Positions 17,370 to 27,543 of a stretch of 64,000 nucleotides of DNA are shown here, one piece after another. Position 1 is the first letter of the stretch. Every line of letters begins with the position of its first letter. The notes under the pieces were generated by a model. That model ran no database searches and was not told the origin of the DNA. It was given only the letters and a program-made list of their open reading frames with translations. Source of the stretch: Sedimenticola sp. (GTDB lineage Bacteria; Pseudomonadota; Gammaproteobacteria; Chromatiales; Chromatiaceae); NCBI GenBank assembly GCA_027083925.1, contig JALWMK010000162.1, forward strand, positions 19,598-83,597. The letters are read 5' to 3'. A program made the position numbers and the translations under genes.

Positions 17370-18935
17370 ATGGAACTCAAGAATATCAACCAAATAGAAA
17401 CTGCTGCCCAATCCGGACGACCGGAGCTGTTCCGCCTGGGCGTTGGACTGATGTTCATCATCCTGATCATGATGTTCACCGGCTACCAGTTCACCGAAAT
17501 CCACAACGGCCTGATGCTGGTAGCGGCAGCGATGATTGGCGGCTACATGGCCATGAACATCGGTGCCAACGATGTGGCCAACAATGTGGGGCCCGCCGTA
17601 GGCTCACGCGCATTGACCCTGGGAGGTGCCATTTTCATGGCGGCCATCTTCGAGGCGGCGGGAGCACTCATTGCCGGCGGCGAAGTGGTAAGCACGATCA
17701 AGAAAGGCATCATTGACCCGGCGCTCATCAATGATTCTGACGTGTTCATCTGGGTCATGATGGCAGCATTGCTGGCTGCTGCGATATGGTTGAACATCGC
17801 CACCGCCTTGGGCGCGCCTGTTTCGACCACCCACTCCATCGTTGGCGGCGTGCTGGGCGCGGGCATTGCCGCTGGCGGCCTGGGCATTGCCAACTGGGCA
17901 AAAATGTCCACCATTGCCGCCAGTTGGGTAATCTCTCCTGTACTTGGCGGGCTGATTGCCGCAGCCTTCCTGTATCTGATCAAGCGCACTATCACTTACC
18001 GAACCAACATGATCCAGGCATCCAACCGGATGGTGCCGGTACTGGTGGGGATCATGACCTGGGCCTTCAGTACTTATCTCATCATCAAGGGGCTGAAAAA
18101 AATCTGGAAAACAGATTTTTTCAGCGCCCTGGGTATCGGCCTGATCATCGCTATTACCATCTTTGTTATTGTCAGGCCTTTGATCGCCAAGCAGTCGAGC
18201 AAACTCGCCAACGAGAAAAGCAGCGTCAACAGGCTGTTTACCCTACCCCTGATTTTTGCAGCCGCACTATTGAGCTTCGCCCATGGCGCCAATGACGTGG
18301 CCAATGCCGTCGGCCCCCTGGCCGCCATCAACGACGCCATCCTGCATGGCGGTATAGCAACCAAGGCTGCCATCCCGCTGTGGGTCATGATGGTGGGCGC
18401 CATCGGTATCGCCATCGGCCTGGCGCTGTATGGCCCCAAGCTGATTCGCACCGTTGGCTCGGAAATCACCGAGCTGGATCAGATGCGCGCCTTCTCCATC
18501 GCCATGGCCGCCTCCATCACTGTAATCATCGCCACCCAGATGGGGTTGCCAGTCAGTTCCACCCATATCGCTGTGGGCGCCGTATTTGGCGTGGGCTTTC
18601 TGCGGGAATTCATCAAGGCATCCTATGCCCGCATGATCGAGGATATCAAGACCCACCATGCCGGAGAGGATCACGAAGTTATCGAGGCATTTCTCAATGA
18701 CTTCCGGCGGGCGTCCGTGGATGAAAAAGGCCGTATGCTGGCGGAGCTGAAAAAGCACAAAGCCAAGGCGGAGCTGACCAAGAAGGAACGCAAGGGACTG
18801 AAAAAAATCTATCACAAGGAACTGGTCAAACGATCCGCATTGATGAAGATTGCAGCCGCCTGGGTGGTTACCGTCCCTGCCTCCGGCCTGATGGCCGCCA
18901 TGCTATTCTTTACCATCCGGGGCATGATGCTGTAA
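17370..18935 (+). CDS. PiT-family inorganic phosphate transporter
   Basis: A 521-residue inner-membrane protein with about ten helices and the duplicated PHO4 signature GANDVANNVGPAVG (about residue 62) and HGANDVANAVGP (about residue 306). Both copies are intact. A hydrophilic Lys-rich segment (about residues 410-490) precedes the last helix. PiT proteins carry metal-phosphate by cation symport at low affinity. AGGGGGA lies 9 bases before the ATG. No Pho box is visible upstream, unlike pstS, so constitutive expression is plausible. Single-gene transcript. Confidence 0.9.
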   Translation: MELKNINQIETAAQSGRPELFRLGVGLMFIILIMMFTGYQFTEIHNGLMLVAAAMIGGYMAMNIGANDVANNVGPAVGSRALTLGGAIFMAAIFEAAGALIAGGEVVSTIKKGIIDPALINDSDVFIWVMMAALLAAAIWLNIATALGAPVSTTHSIVGGVLGAGIAAGGLGIANWAKMSTIAASWVISPVLGGLIAAAFLYLIKRTITYRTNMIQASNRMVPVLVGIMTWAFSTYLIIKGLKKIWKTDFFSALGIGLIIAITIFVIVRPLIAKQSSKLANEKSSVNRLFTLPLIFAAALLSFAHGANDVANAVGPLAAINDAILHGGIATKAAIPLWVMMVGAIGIAIGLALYGPKLIRTVGSEITELDQMRAFSIAMAASITVIIATQMGLPVSSTHIAVGAVFGVGFLREFIKASYARMIEDIKTHHAGEDHEVIEAFLNDFRRASVDEKGRMLAELKKHKAKAELTKKERKGLKKIYHKELVKRSALMKIAAAWVVTVPASGLMAAMLFFTIRGMML

Positions 18936-19279
18936 AAGCCCTCCGCACTCTAGCCACAGCTCCCCTATCGGCTCTCAAGGGACACCCTATTTCTCTTCCC
19001 GCTTTCTCTTTCCGCTCGTCAATCGAATTTCTTTATATGGATATTAGCCTGCCTGAGCAACCCATTTCGCGCTGTTCCAGGCCGCAAACCCTGTGGATGG
19101 ACTCCAGCGCCAACGACCGCTTGACCAGTGGCTCCCTGGACGAAAAATAACCAACTGCATCACAGATTCTTCGCCAATCTTCGGCGTTAACAGCACCAAG
19201 CTCACTGCAAAAAGCGCCAAAATGGACTATGATGCCCATGACGCTCGTCTGAGCAGCTATGATAGTGACGGAGCCAGGA
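18936..19279. other. Intergenic region, no gene seen
   Basis: 344 bases between the phosphate transporter and rpfF. I see no convincing gene, no strong terminator and no repeat element. A promoter for rpfF is expected here but I cannot place one with confidence. Confidence 0.5.
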
Positions 19280-20173
19280 ATGATCAGCATCATCGACAAC
19301 CGCATGCAGCTAGACAGTATCGAATTGGGCATCGACCGCAGCCATCAGGCGATACGCATCCGCTTTCTTCATCCTGGACGCCCGGTGATTACCACCCGGT
19401 TTCTCGAGGATCTGCAGACCGCACAGGATCTCATGGCCACCCTCTGCAAACAGGATCAGGCCCTGCCATCGGCTGAACGGCTGCGCTATCTGGTCATGAG
19501 TTCCAGATTACCTGGCGTTTATTGCCTGGGTGGTGACTTGGGGCTGTTTCTCGAACTCATCCGCAGCGGCGACCGCGAGCGCCTCACCGCATACGCCCAC
19601 ACCTGCATGGAGATCGCCCACAGAAACCTGTCTGGCGGCGACAACAAACTCTGCACTATCTCCCTGGTCGAGGGAGAAACCCTCGGCGGCGGCTTTGAGA
19701 TGGCTCTCGCTGCAGATGTGGTGATCGCGGAAAAGCGTGCGCGCTTTGGCTTCCCGGAAACCCAGTTTGGCCTCTTCCCCGGCATGGGCGCCTTCAGTTT
19801 TCTGGCGCGCCGCATCAGCCCGGCCCTGGCAAAACGCCTGATCACCAGCGGCAACATCTATACCGCCGCCGAGCTCTATGAAATGGGCGTGGTGGATCTG
19901 CTGGCCGATGACGGCAAGGGGGAGGAAATGCTGCACCATTACATCAAGCGGCGCCAGTCAAGAGAAGGCGGTTACTTTGCCGTGGACAAGATCATGGCCG
20001 AACATAGCCCCATTTCACGGGCGGAACTGTTCCGCATCGTGGATCTTTGGGTAGACACAGCGATGGAGTTGCCGGAGAAGAATCTCACCATGATGAACTA
20101 CCTGCTCAAGGCGCAGAGCAAACGCTGGGAGCGCAACGAAGAGATTGCCACAGTTTCGAAATTGCGCGCCTGA
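19280..20173 (+). CDS. rpfF: RpfF-type DSF synthase (crotonase family)
   Basis: A 297-residue crotonase-fold enzyme of RpfF length. RpfF hydrolyses and dehydrates 3-hydroxyacyl-ACP to give cis-2-unsaturated fatty acid signals (DSF). The two catalytic glutamates are present: GGGFEMAL near residue 139 and FPETQFGLFPGMGA near residue 160, at the spacing of Xanthomonas Glu141/Glu161. The start at 19280 follows GGAGCCAGGA; an in-frame ATG at 19259 is the alternative. It is convergent with rpfC, the same arrangement as in Xanthomonas, and the two stops abut with no spacer. Ordinary enoyl-CoA hydratase is the competing call, made unlikely by the RpfC neighbour. Confidence 0.88.
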   Translation: MISIIDNRMQLDSIELGIDRSHQAIRIRFLHPGRPVITTRFLEDLQTAQDLMATLCKQDQALPSAERLRYLVMSSRLPGVYCLGGDLGLFLELIRSGDRERLTAYAHTCMEIAHRNLSGGDNKLCTISLVEGETLGGGFEMALAADVVIAEKRARFGFPETQFGLFPGMGAFSFLARRISPALAKRLITSGNIYTAAELYEMGVVDLLADDGKGEEMLHHYIKRRQSREGGYFAVDKIMAEHSPISRAELFRIVDLWVDTAMELPEKNLTMMNYLLKAQSKRWERNEEIATVSKLRA

Positions 20174-22723
20174 TCAGTTGATCACATGCAGCTTCGGTCG
20201 AGGTTTTTTCAACCCAAACTTGATGGACAACTGGTGTGATGACTCCTGAACCAAACCCTCGAGCTCATCGATCTGGCTGAGGCGCATCTCCATAAACTGC
20301 GCTTCTGGCATCTGCTCCAGCTCCCCGGCGGCCAGCTGCACCTGCGGCAGCCCCACATTGGCAGCGCTGCCCCGCAGGGCATGCGCCAACTCTTTCATGT
20401 TGAAATAATCACGGGTCTTCAGCGTCTTTCTCATCTGGGCAATGGTATTCCCGGCGTCCTCCGTGAAGCACTCCATGATACGCGCCACCAGTCCTGTGCC
20501 GGTATCCAGCGACATTATCTCTCCCACCTTACCCACATCCACCATGGGCGCCTCATCAAGAGGCGCTGGCAGCGGCGCAGTTTTCTTTTCCGGGGAAACG
20601 CTGCTTTCAGCGCCAGTCAGCTGTTCGATAGTCGCAAGCAGTTGCCCGGCGTCGATGGGCTTGGAAAGGATATGCTCGATACCTGCATCCCGGCAGGCGT
20701 TGCGCGTAGCTTCCGTGACATCCGCCGTAATCACAATAAAGGGAATGGCCTCTTCAGCAACATGGGCAAAACGGTAAAGCTGGAATGTTTCGATGCCATT
20801 CATACCCGGCATGTGCATATCCACCAAGGCCAGGTCGAAATCCTCCGCTTCCACTGCCTCGAGAAAGCTCTCCCCGCTGTCGGTTTCAATGACGCTGTGC
20901 CCCATATTGCGCAGCATGCTCGAAAGAATGATGCAATTGGTGCTGTTGTCATCCGCAATCAGTATATTGAGTGGACGAACCTTCTCCGCCGGCTCATCAA
21001 ACACGTCCTTGCCGAGATAGCAGGGGAAGCGGGCAGCATGCAGCGCATTGAAAAGTTCTTCCTCAGTATTCACCCATACCAGATGCGGCGATACCCGTTC
21101 ATCTGCGGAGAGGGAAGGTGCATCACCCATTCCGCCAATGCTTGAAATCACCACGGTAACATCATCGGCAATCAGAGCCTCCCGGCGCCAATGCTCCAGG
21201 GAGAACGCCCTGGTTTCGATGAAACTCTCATCCAGCACAATGGCCGCAATCGGGGCACACTCCCGGGAAGCCTCCTGCAACAACTGTTCCGCCTGACAGA
21301 CATCCCGGGCAGAAAGCACATCAATACTCCATTCCTGCAAACGGGAAGAGATGATTGCCGCGCTATCGCCGTCCTGAATCAAGGAGAGCACAGTACGTCC
21401 CGCCATGGGCAGTTGATCGCCCGCGAGGGGCAGCGCATCATCCTGCTCCATGGGTAGAGTGAAGTGGAAAGCGCTTCCCTTGCCGGGCGTGCTCTCCAGC
21501 GACAGCTCTCCCCCCATGAGCTCCACAAGATCCCGGGCAATGGTGGTGCCCAGGCCGGTACCGCCAAAACGGCGGGAAGTGCTGCTCTCCGCCTGAACGA
21601 AAGGCTCCAGTATCTTCCGCTGCTGCTCCAAAGGTATCCCAATACCGGTATCGCGCACGCTGAAGCCAAGCTCCACAGAGCCGGCTTCCGAACTGGCCAG
21701 CACACAGCGCAATTCCACCTCTCCTTTTTCAGTAAATTTGATGCCGTTACCCAGCAGGTTGATGAGCACCTGCTTCAAATGGTGCTCGTCACCCTTGATC
21801 CTGCAGGGAATCCTCGGATCAATACTGCGCACCAGACGCACGCCCTTCTTCTGCGCCTGAATATCCATCATGTCGATCAGCGAGTTAAGGCATTCATGCA
21901 GGTCAAAAGAGACGGATTCCCCCGTCAGCTTGTGGGCCTCAATCTTGGACAGGTCGAGAATATTGTTGATTAACTGCAACAGGGTGGAGCCGGAATGGTT
22001 GATGATCTCGACAAAACGCTTGTCTTCATTGGGCAGCTCCCGTTCCTTGAGCAACTCCGCCGCACCGATAATGCCGTTGAGGGGAGTGCGGATCTCATGA
22101 CTCATATTCGCCAGAAACTGGCTTTTGGCCTGGTTGGCATTTTCGGCGGCAATCTGGGCGTTGCGCAGGCGTTGGGCAAGTGCGGCAGCATAGCCGGGGA
22201 GAACGATCAAAGAAACCAATACTCCCAATCCCATAGAAAGATTCTCATGCCAATAGCTTGATTCCAAGAGCACAATACTAAACCCAATCACCGCAAGGGC
22301 TGTAGAAAAATAGAGACTCCAACCACCATAACGCAGCGTATTGCCAAATATAATCCATAAATAAACTCCAAACCATGGAGCACCCGCTGATCCAGAAATA
22401 TAAAGCAGATAAGAGGTGGCAGCCATGTCAACAGAAATAGTAATACCACGACGCAGCAATGATGGCGTTGGAGAGATGTAAGTAGATATCAGTAATAGTC
22501 CGGCAACAACCAAGAATCCACTCACAAATATGAACGGATGTTGGTGGTCTGATACTAGTGAATAGTATCCTCCACTATCCAAAAGCAGATATACAAAGAA
22601 AATCACTGGGAAAATGATTCGCAAAGTGGCCTGCTCACGTTCACTGCGCACGGGATCATCTGGTTTCCCCAAAATGACTTGGGTCAACAGCTTGCCAGTT
22701 CTGATCTTTGTTGATTTGCTCAT
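20174..22723 (-). CDS. rpfC: RpfC-type hybrid sensor kinase for DSF
   Basis: About 849 residues. The N-terminus has about five membrane helices (residues 25-190). A short linker leads to the HisKA domain with His near residue 206 (NMSHEIRTPLNG), the ATPase domain (NLLGNGIKF, DTGIGIP, GGTGLGTTIA), a degenerate receiver-like segment (about 440-580), and a true receiver with Asp in LVDMHMPGM near residue 634. A C-terminal HPt domain has AHALRGSA near residue 779. The order membrane-HisKA-HATPase-REC-HPt and the N-terminal phrase GKPDDPVRSEREQATLRI resemble RpfC. It senses DSF and represses RpfF directly in Xanthomonas. No RpfG gene is in the window. Start at 22723 follows GGTGGGCAA; the frame extends 10 codons further. 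Confidence 0.85.
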   Translation of the reverse strand: MSKSTKIRTGKLLTQVILGKPDDPVRSEREQATLRIIFPVIFFVYLLLDSGGYYSLVSDHQHPFIFVSGFLVVAGLLLISTYISPTPSLLRRGITISVDMAATSYLLYISGSAGAPWFGVYLWIIFGNTLRYGGWSLYFSTALAVIGFSIVLLESSYWHENLSMGLGVLVSLIVLPGYAAALAQRLRNAQIAAENANQAKSQFLANMSHEIRTPLNGIIGAAELLKERELPNEDKRFVEIINHSGSTLLQLINNILDLSKIEAHKLTGESVSFDLHECLNSLIDMMDIQAQKKGVRLVRSIDPRIPCRIKGDEHHLKQVLINLLGNGIKFTEKGEVELRCVLASSEAGSVELGFSVRDTGIGIPLEQQRKILEPFVQAESSTSRRFGGTGLGTTIARDLVELMGGELSLESTPGKGSAFHFTLPMEQDDALPLAGDQLPMAGRTVLSLIQDGDSAAIISSRLQEWSIDVLSARDVCQAEQLLQEASRECAPIAAIVLDESFIETRAFSLEHWRREALIADDVTVVISSIGGMGDAPSLSADERVSPHLVWVNTEEELFNALHAARFPCYLGKDVFDEPAEKVRPLNILIADDNSTNCIILSSMLRNMGHSVIETDSGESFLEAVEAEDFDLALVDMHMPGMNGIETFQLYRFAHVAEEAIPFIVITADVTEATRNACRDAGIEHILSKPIDAGQLLATIEQLTGAESSVSPEKKTAPLPAPLDEAPMVDVGKVGEIMSLDTGTGLVARIMECFTEDAGNTIAQMRKTLKTRDYFNMKELAHALRGSAANVGLPQVQLAAGELEQMPEAQFMEMRLSQIDELEGLVQESSHQLSIKFGLKKPRPKLHVIN

Positions 22724-23078
22724 TTGCCCACCCTGCTCTATGATTTTGGTCACACCTATTGCCCTGCAACGATCTTACTTCTCAGTGCATCATGAATGCA
22801 ATAAAAATACCAACCAGCCGCAAGAAAACACAAGTGATTGATTTCTATATTACAATAACACACCCTTTCCCAATGCTCTCCACCACTTGGCTTATGCAGA
22901 ACATGCCCCTTTACGTCAATTACCACCAAAAATGTGATGAAGCATCAACAATCACATGAAGGGAGGGAAAAAAACCACGTTATCCCATATGCTCTATTCT
23001 CGGCAGAAACATCGATAACTTGAGTACTGTTTTTCAATAAATCCGGAAAAATCCATCAGGAACCCAAATACACCTCTT
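22724..23078. other. AT-rich divergent intergenic region
   Basis: 355 bases between divergent rpfC and the ACP gene, markedly AT-rich. It must hold promoters for both directions. I see no hairpin terminator or repeat, and I cannot fix promoter boxes. Confidence 0.5.
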
Positions 23079-23324
23079 ATGAAAGAAGACATAGAACAAA
23101 CCCTGAAAGAGTCCATCGCCCGGCAAAAAATGCTGGCCGTGGAAGAGATCTCCCTCGATTCCTCCCTGGAGGAACTCGGCGTCACTTCCCTGGATGCCAT
23201 CTCTTTGGTATTCGACATCGAAGACCAGTATGGCGTGGAAGTCCCCAACGAAGAATTGAAAAAGCTGCACACGGTGCGCGACATCGTGGAAGGCGTGGAT
23301 CAGCTGCTGACCGCCCGGGCATGA
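23079..23324 (+). CDS. Acyl carrier protein
   Basis: An 81-residue acidic four-helix carrier. The phosphopantetheine Ser is in GVTSLDAIS near residue 37, preceded by SSLEELG, and helix 2-3 contains VFDIEDQYG. It carries acyl chains as thioesters in the cytosol. Its stop overlaps the ketosynthase start (ATGA), so the two form a pair. It is distinct from the housekeeping acpP, which normally sits between fabG and fabF in a fab operon. Here it lies next to rpfF/rpfC, suggesting a specialised acyl-ACP supply. Confidence 0.88.
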   Translation: MKEDIEQTLKESIARQKMLAVEEISLDSSLEELGVTSLDAISLVFDIEDQYGVEVPNEELKKLHTVRDIVEGVDQLLTARA

Positions 23325-24532
23325 TGGCGCCGGTCGCCATTACCGGGCTGGGATGCATCTCCGCCCTGGGCAACAGCGTAACGGAAAACTGGGCCGCTCT
23401 CACCAACGGCAGCAGCGCCATCCGGCCGCTATCCGGCTTTGAAGAGACGGATCTGAAAGTCGCCTCCGCCGCCCAGGTGCAAAACTTTTCACCAGAAGCC
23501 TATTTTCCGCCAGCCCGGCTGGGGCTGCTGGACCGCCACTCCCGGTTTGCCCTGGTGGCGGCCCGCGAAGCGGTGGAGAACGCCGGACTCGAAGCCGCGC
23601 ATCTGGTGGCCTCGGCCGCCATCATCGGCACCGGTTGTGGCGGCAAGGAAACCGACGAGGTCACCTATCAGAAGCTGTACCAGGCGCAAAAAAGCCGTGT
23701 CCACCCCTTCACCATTCCCCGGGGCATGCCTTCGGCGGCTTCCAGCCAGGTCAGCATGGAACTGGGTATCCAGGGCCCCTGCTTCACCCTTTCCAGTGCT
23801 TGCGCCTCCAGCAATCATGCGGTGGCGCAAGCGGTGCTCATGATCCGCTCGGGAATGGTGGATGTGGCCATCGCCGGCGGTGCAGACGCCCCTTTCACCT
23901 ACGGCCTGCTCAAGTCCTGGGAAGCCCTGCGGGTACTCTCTCCCGATACCTGCCGCCCTTTCAGCGCCGACCGCAAGGGACTGGTGCTGGGGGAAGGCGC
24001 TGGAATGGTGATTCTGGAATCCCTGGATCATGCACGGCGGCGCGGCGCGGTCATCCACGCCCTGATCAGCGGCATCGGCATGAGCGCCGATGCCTCCCAC
24101 ATCACCGATCCTTCCCCCGGGGGCGCGGCCAGAGCCATGCGGGCCGCCCTGGACGACGCCGCTCTTGCTCCTGAAGACGTGACCTACATCAACGCCCACG
24201 GCACGGGAACCCGGCAGAACGACCCCTCGGAAACCGCCGCCATCCGGGAGGTTTTCGGTGACCAGGCAGACAAGCTGCTGGTCTCCTCCACCAAATCCCT
24301 GCACGGACACGCTCTGGGCGCGGCGGGCGCCATCGAACTCATCGCCACCGCACGCGCTCTGGCGGAGGGAGTAATTCCCCCGACTGCAAATTTCACTTCA
24401 CCTGGGAAAAACTGTGACCTCAACTATGTGCCCAACGAGCCTCTGGAAAGGAAATGCGAACATGCGTTGAGCAATTCCTTTGCCTTCGGCGGCCTCAATG
24501 CAGTTTTGGCGGTGAGCCGCTTTCCCCAATAG
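23321..24532 (+). CDS. FabF-like 3-oxoacyl-ACP synthase
   Basis: A 403-residue thiolase-fold condensing enzyme. The catalytic triad is complete: Cys in SSACASSN near residue 160, His in NAHGTGT near 292 and His in SLHGHALGAAG near 327. It extends an acyl chain with malonyl-ACP. Length and C-terminal SFAFGGLNAV fit the FabF/FabB group. It shares a 4-base overlap with the ACP gene. Its stop abuts the stop of the convergent methyltransferase. A dedicated role in DSF or polyketide-like lipid synthesis is inference from position; a secondary FabF is the alternative. Confidence 0.88.
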   Translation: MMAPVAITGLGCISALGNSVTENWAALTNGSSAIRPLSGFEETDLKVASAAQVQNFSPEAYFPPARLGLLDRHSRFALVAAREAVENAGLEAAHLVASAAIIGTGCGGKETDEVTYQKLYQAQKSRVHPFTIPRGMPSAASSQVSMELGIQGPCFTLSSACASSNHAVAQAVLMIRSGMVDVAIAGGADAPFTYGLLKSWEALRVLSPDTCRPFSADRKGLVLGEGAGMVILESLDHARRRGAVIHALISGIGMSADASHITDPSPGGAARAMRAALDDAALAPEDVTYINAHGTGTRQNDPSETAAIREVFGDQADKLLVSSTKSLHGHALGAAGAIELIATARALAEGVIPPTANFTSPGKNCDLNYVPNEPLERKCEHALSNSFAFGGLNAVLAVSRFPQ

Positions 24533-25576
24533 TCACTTCGGTTTGCGAAACAGGTAGTGGCCATTGCCAAAAAGCGTACCCTCCTCAGGGAGAAAGCACG
24601 CTTTGCAGAGAATAAAGTAATCGCTCCAAAACTGGAGTCTCTCGGCGGGAAGATAGTGATGTAATTTATCGATATTTGACCAGAATCGTCGATGCCATTC
24701 ATCCAAAGTAGTCCAATAATTTATTCCATTGATAAACCAAGTATTGAGAAGTTCTAACTCCTTCGTGTGTCGCGGCAGCTCTGTAAACGGCCAAATCCTC
24801 CCCCCTGGAAAATAGACTCCAATCAAACTTTGGCTTGGATCCAGGAATTGAGGGATAACCAGCTTAGATGCAATCAAATGATGGAATGCTTTGCCACCTG
24901 GTTTGAGGTATCTAGAAACTTTACCATGCAGTTGCTCAAGATTCTTAATGGCACAAATCAGACCAATCGAAGTCACAATGTCAAAGCTGCCTGGTGAAAC
25001 ATCCTTATCATCAAGAGATTCAAGATCCTTATGAATAACAGTAAAAGGGTGCTCATAAAAAAGGTGCTCCGAATCATTCGTACACTCATGCAAAAAATTT
25101 ACTTGAATGACACTCGGGGTAACACCTACAACTTCGATATCTGGATAGTTTTCAAACAAGTATTGCTCAAAAGAACCAAAACCACACCCTAGATTTAATA
25201 TACGTTCATCGCCCTTAATCCCTATACGTTCACATATTAATTGGAACTTGTTTCCTTGCGCCTCTTCAAGAGAGATGTTGGCATTCCTCACTGCTTCCGG
25301 CGTTTCACCATAATAAGCCATTGTATACGTCCGATAGTGGGTATCGAGGAAACTGTCAAAAAATTCCTTTTTTTCATCATAATGGGTATCCATCAAATCA
25401 GCCGTCTGCTCCGATAGATCACCAACTGATGGACAGAAATTAAGCTCATCTATCGATACTGGGTTGTCAACAAGCACTCTATACTCACGTGCAAGAAAAC
25501 GGGCGACATGTTTTTCCTTCCGCAGCGCCTCTTCAGACCCCCATGCAGGTATGTTCAAGGATTCAAGCTTGTTCAT
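24533..25576 (-). CDS. Cyclopropane-fatty-acid-synthase-like methyltransferase
   Basis: A 347-residue class I SAM methyltransferase. The SAM-binding motif is LNLGCGFGSFEQY near residue 128, preceded by the family's substrate region YDEKKEFFDSFL and TYTMAYYGE and followed by GVTPSVIQ. The C-terminus LCKACFLPEEGTLFGNGHYLF is like CFA synthases. Such enzymes methylate or cyclopropanate unsaturated acyl chains. Next to an ACP, a ketosynthase and an unsaturated-fatty-acid signal synthase it may act on the same product pool (inference). Its composition is AT-richer than its neighbours, suggesting separate acquisition. Confidence 0.75.
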   Translation of the reverse strand: MNKLESLNIPAWGSEEALRKEKHVARFLAREYRVLVDNPVSIDELNFCPSVGDLSEQTADLMDTHYDEKKEFFDSFLDTHYRTYTMAYYGETPEAVRNANISLEEAQGNKFQLICERIGIKGDERILNLGCGFGSFEQYLFENYPDIEVVGVTPSVIQVNFLHECTNDSEHLFYEHPFTVIHKDLESLDDKDVSPGSFDIVTSIGLICAIKNLEQLHGKVSRYLKPGGKAFHHLIASKLVIPQFLDPSQSLIGVYFPGGRIWPFTELPRHTKELELLNTWFINGINYWTTLDEWHRRFWSNIDKLHHYLPAERLQFWSDYFILCKACFLPEEGTLFGNGHYLFRKPK

Positions 25577-25766
25577 AGTTCTTTCCAGGTAGGAGAAATC
25601 ACCCCAATTATACCTTAGTGTACAGGGAAAAAATCGAGATCATGCCCGCACTACGGCCATACGGGAAAAGACAGCAAACCACAGCCGAATGAGCCGCCTT
25701 TTCAGATGAGCTTGCAGATCATATTCTGGGCGCTCGTTTGCTTCCTATCTTGTTTCCGGCAGGTGT

Positions 25767-25797
25767 GGGCCGGCAGGGAATCGAGGCCGGCCCAGAG
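25767..25797. terminator. Hairpin downstream of the IPTL-CTERM gene
   Basis: Arms GGGCCGGC and GCCGGCCC with an 11-base loop lie between the minus-strand IPTL-CTERM gene and the methyltransferase gene. No run of T follows on the minus strand, so rho-independent action is uncertain. Confidence 0.45.
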
Positions 25798-25866
25798 CAT
25801 TTTCCATTCCACACATCCTTGTGCCGAACGCAAAAACACCACCAACAGTATTCCCCGGTGAACTGC

Positions 25867-27543
25867 CTATGCCCTGTTACCAGCCCGGAACCTGCCAACC
25901 AACAGCAGCAGCATCAACGACATCAGAACCAGCATCCATTCGGATACCGTCGGGATGGCCGTTGGCGGTGGGGGAGCAGACAAAGGCGTACCCGTGGCGT
26001 CGTCCTCCAGGGAGGAACCCGGTTGCCCTGTCTCATTGGGATCACCCGTGTTTCCACTATCTGACAAGTCAGAAACCGCCGGGCCACCGGGAGGCATACC
26101 CGTACCCAGCACCTGATTGTCAATGCTGCCCGCATCGATGTCATCCTGGGTGATGGCGTAGGTTGAGGCATAGAGCGCCCGTTCACCAGGAACCAGGGTG
26201 CCTTCCGGGCTGCCGCCACTATTACTCTGCCAGGTTATGGCAGGCAGCACGCCGGTTCCGGTAAATCTCGCCGCGTCTTCACTAGCACTCACCCCTGTGA
26301 GCACGACAGTGCCGGTGTTCTCCAGGATATAAGTGTAGGTCACTATATCGCCAACAGTTGCATGACCGTCTGCCCCCGGATCAAAAGACGAGCTCTTTAC
26401 CACAAAAAGAGAGGCGGTAGGCTGATAGAAGCCGAAGTCCACGCTCATGTTGCCGTTGTCTTCGTCACCGCTGTCGCCGTCATCACTGCCGGGCAGGCCG
26501 CCGGTTTCAGCCGGTTCGCCGTTGTTGCTCAGGGTGAAGGTGCCGCTGACATAGCTGCCCGCCCCGCCACCGGGGCCGGCGATGTTGGAGTCATTGCCGG
26601 CATCGTCATTGTCCGCGCCGTTCTGCACCACCGAGGGGCTGTAACCTGCAGGCGGGGTGACCTGGATCCGGTAGTCCCCTGCGGGCAGGTTGCCGAAGTA
26701 GTAGAGACCATCGCTGCCGGTGGTCTGGGCCGCCACCCCGGGCACGGGATTGCCGCTGCCATCGAGGAGCGTGACCGTGGCCCCGGACAGGGGTTGTTCG
26801 CCAACGTCCTGCAGGCCGTTGTTGTTCTGGTCGTTCCAGATGAGGGAACCAATGGACACTGCCGGTGTGAAGCCGAAGTCCACGGTCATATTGCCGTTGT
26901 GTTCATTTGTGTTATCTGCATCATCACTGCCGACGATGTTGGAATCCACGCCGGGTTCCGTGTTGTTGGTGAGGGTAAAAATGCCAGAGGTATGGACATT
27001 GCCCGCGGAACTCGCGATATTGGAGTCGTTCGGGTTATCGTTGTTGTCTACAGCATTCTGATTGATGGTCGGAGCATAACCCGCAGGCATCGTCACTTCG
27101 ACCCGGTAATCCCCCTCGGGCAGATTGTCAAAGTAATAGAGTCCGCTACCCGGCGTGGTGATAGCAGTTACCGGGCTGCCATCCAGATGGGTCGCAGGCA
27201 CAAATGTTCCACTTCCGTCATCCACCAGCAGCCGGACTGTTGCGCCAGATATGCCCGGTTCTCCCACATCCTGACTGCCATTGACATTGCTGTCTTCCCA
27301 AACAAGGGAGCCGATGGACATCGCTGCGGCGAAACCGAAATCGAGGGTATGGTCGTTCTCGCCAGCACTTCCCGTGGTATAGGCGATCGTCGAGAACCCG
27401 GGGTTCAACACGCCGTTGTCACCATCGCTGTCATGAACATCGTCGGCATTGCCATTGGCATTTTCCTTCGTGGGCACCAAGCCTCCCAGGGCAGCATCCG
27501 CCAAATCGACCTGCTGTGATCCGCAAAAACCGGCGCCACGCAA
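25867..27543 (-). pseudogene. SdrD-like repeat / IPTL-CTERM surface protein, 5' truncated
   Basis: The frame runs about 558 residues from a TTG with no signal peptide. It contains three SdrD/Cna-B-like modules, each starting SIGSL(V/I)W.D.N.NG..D.GE and having YYF.NLP.GDYR, separated by acidic Asp-Asn linkers (DNGNMSVDFGFY). A DUF11-like module (VTYTYILENTGTV) follows, and a C-terminal sorting signal: IPTVSEW, a membrane helix and RFRAGNR. This IPTL-CTERM tag is recognised by an exosortase, which is not in the window. The N-terminus starts in the middle of a module (QVDLADAALGG), and translation in this frame is blocked upstream by a stop. I therefore read it as the 3' part of a larger surface-protein gene. 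Confidence 0.65.

Noticed and set aside
26362..27519. A 385-codon open frame opposite to the SdrD-like gene
   Set aside because: Low-complexity Val/Ile/His translation mirrors the Asp/Asn-rich repeats on the other strand; no ribosome site or domain.
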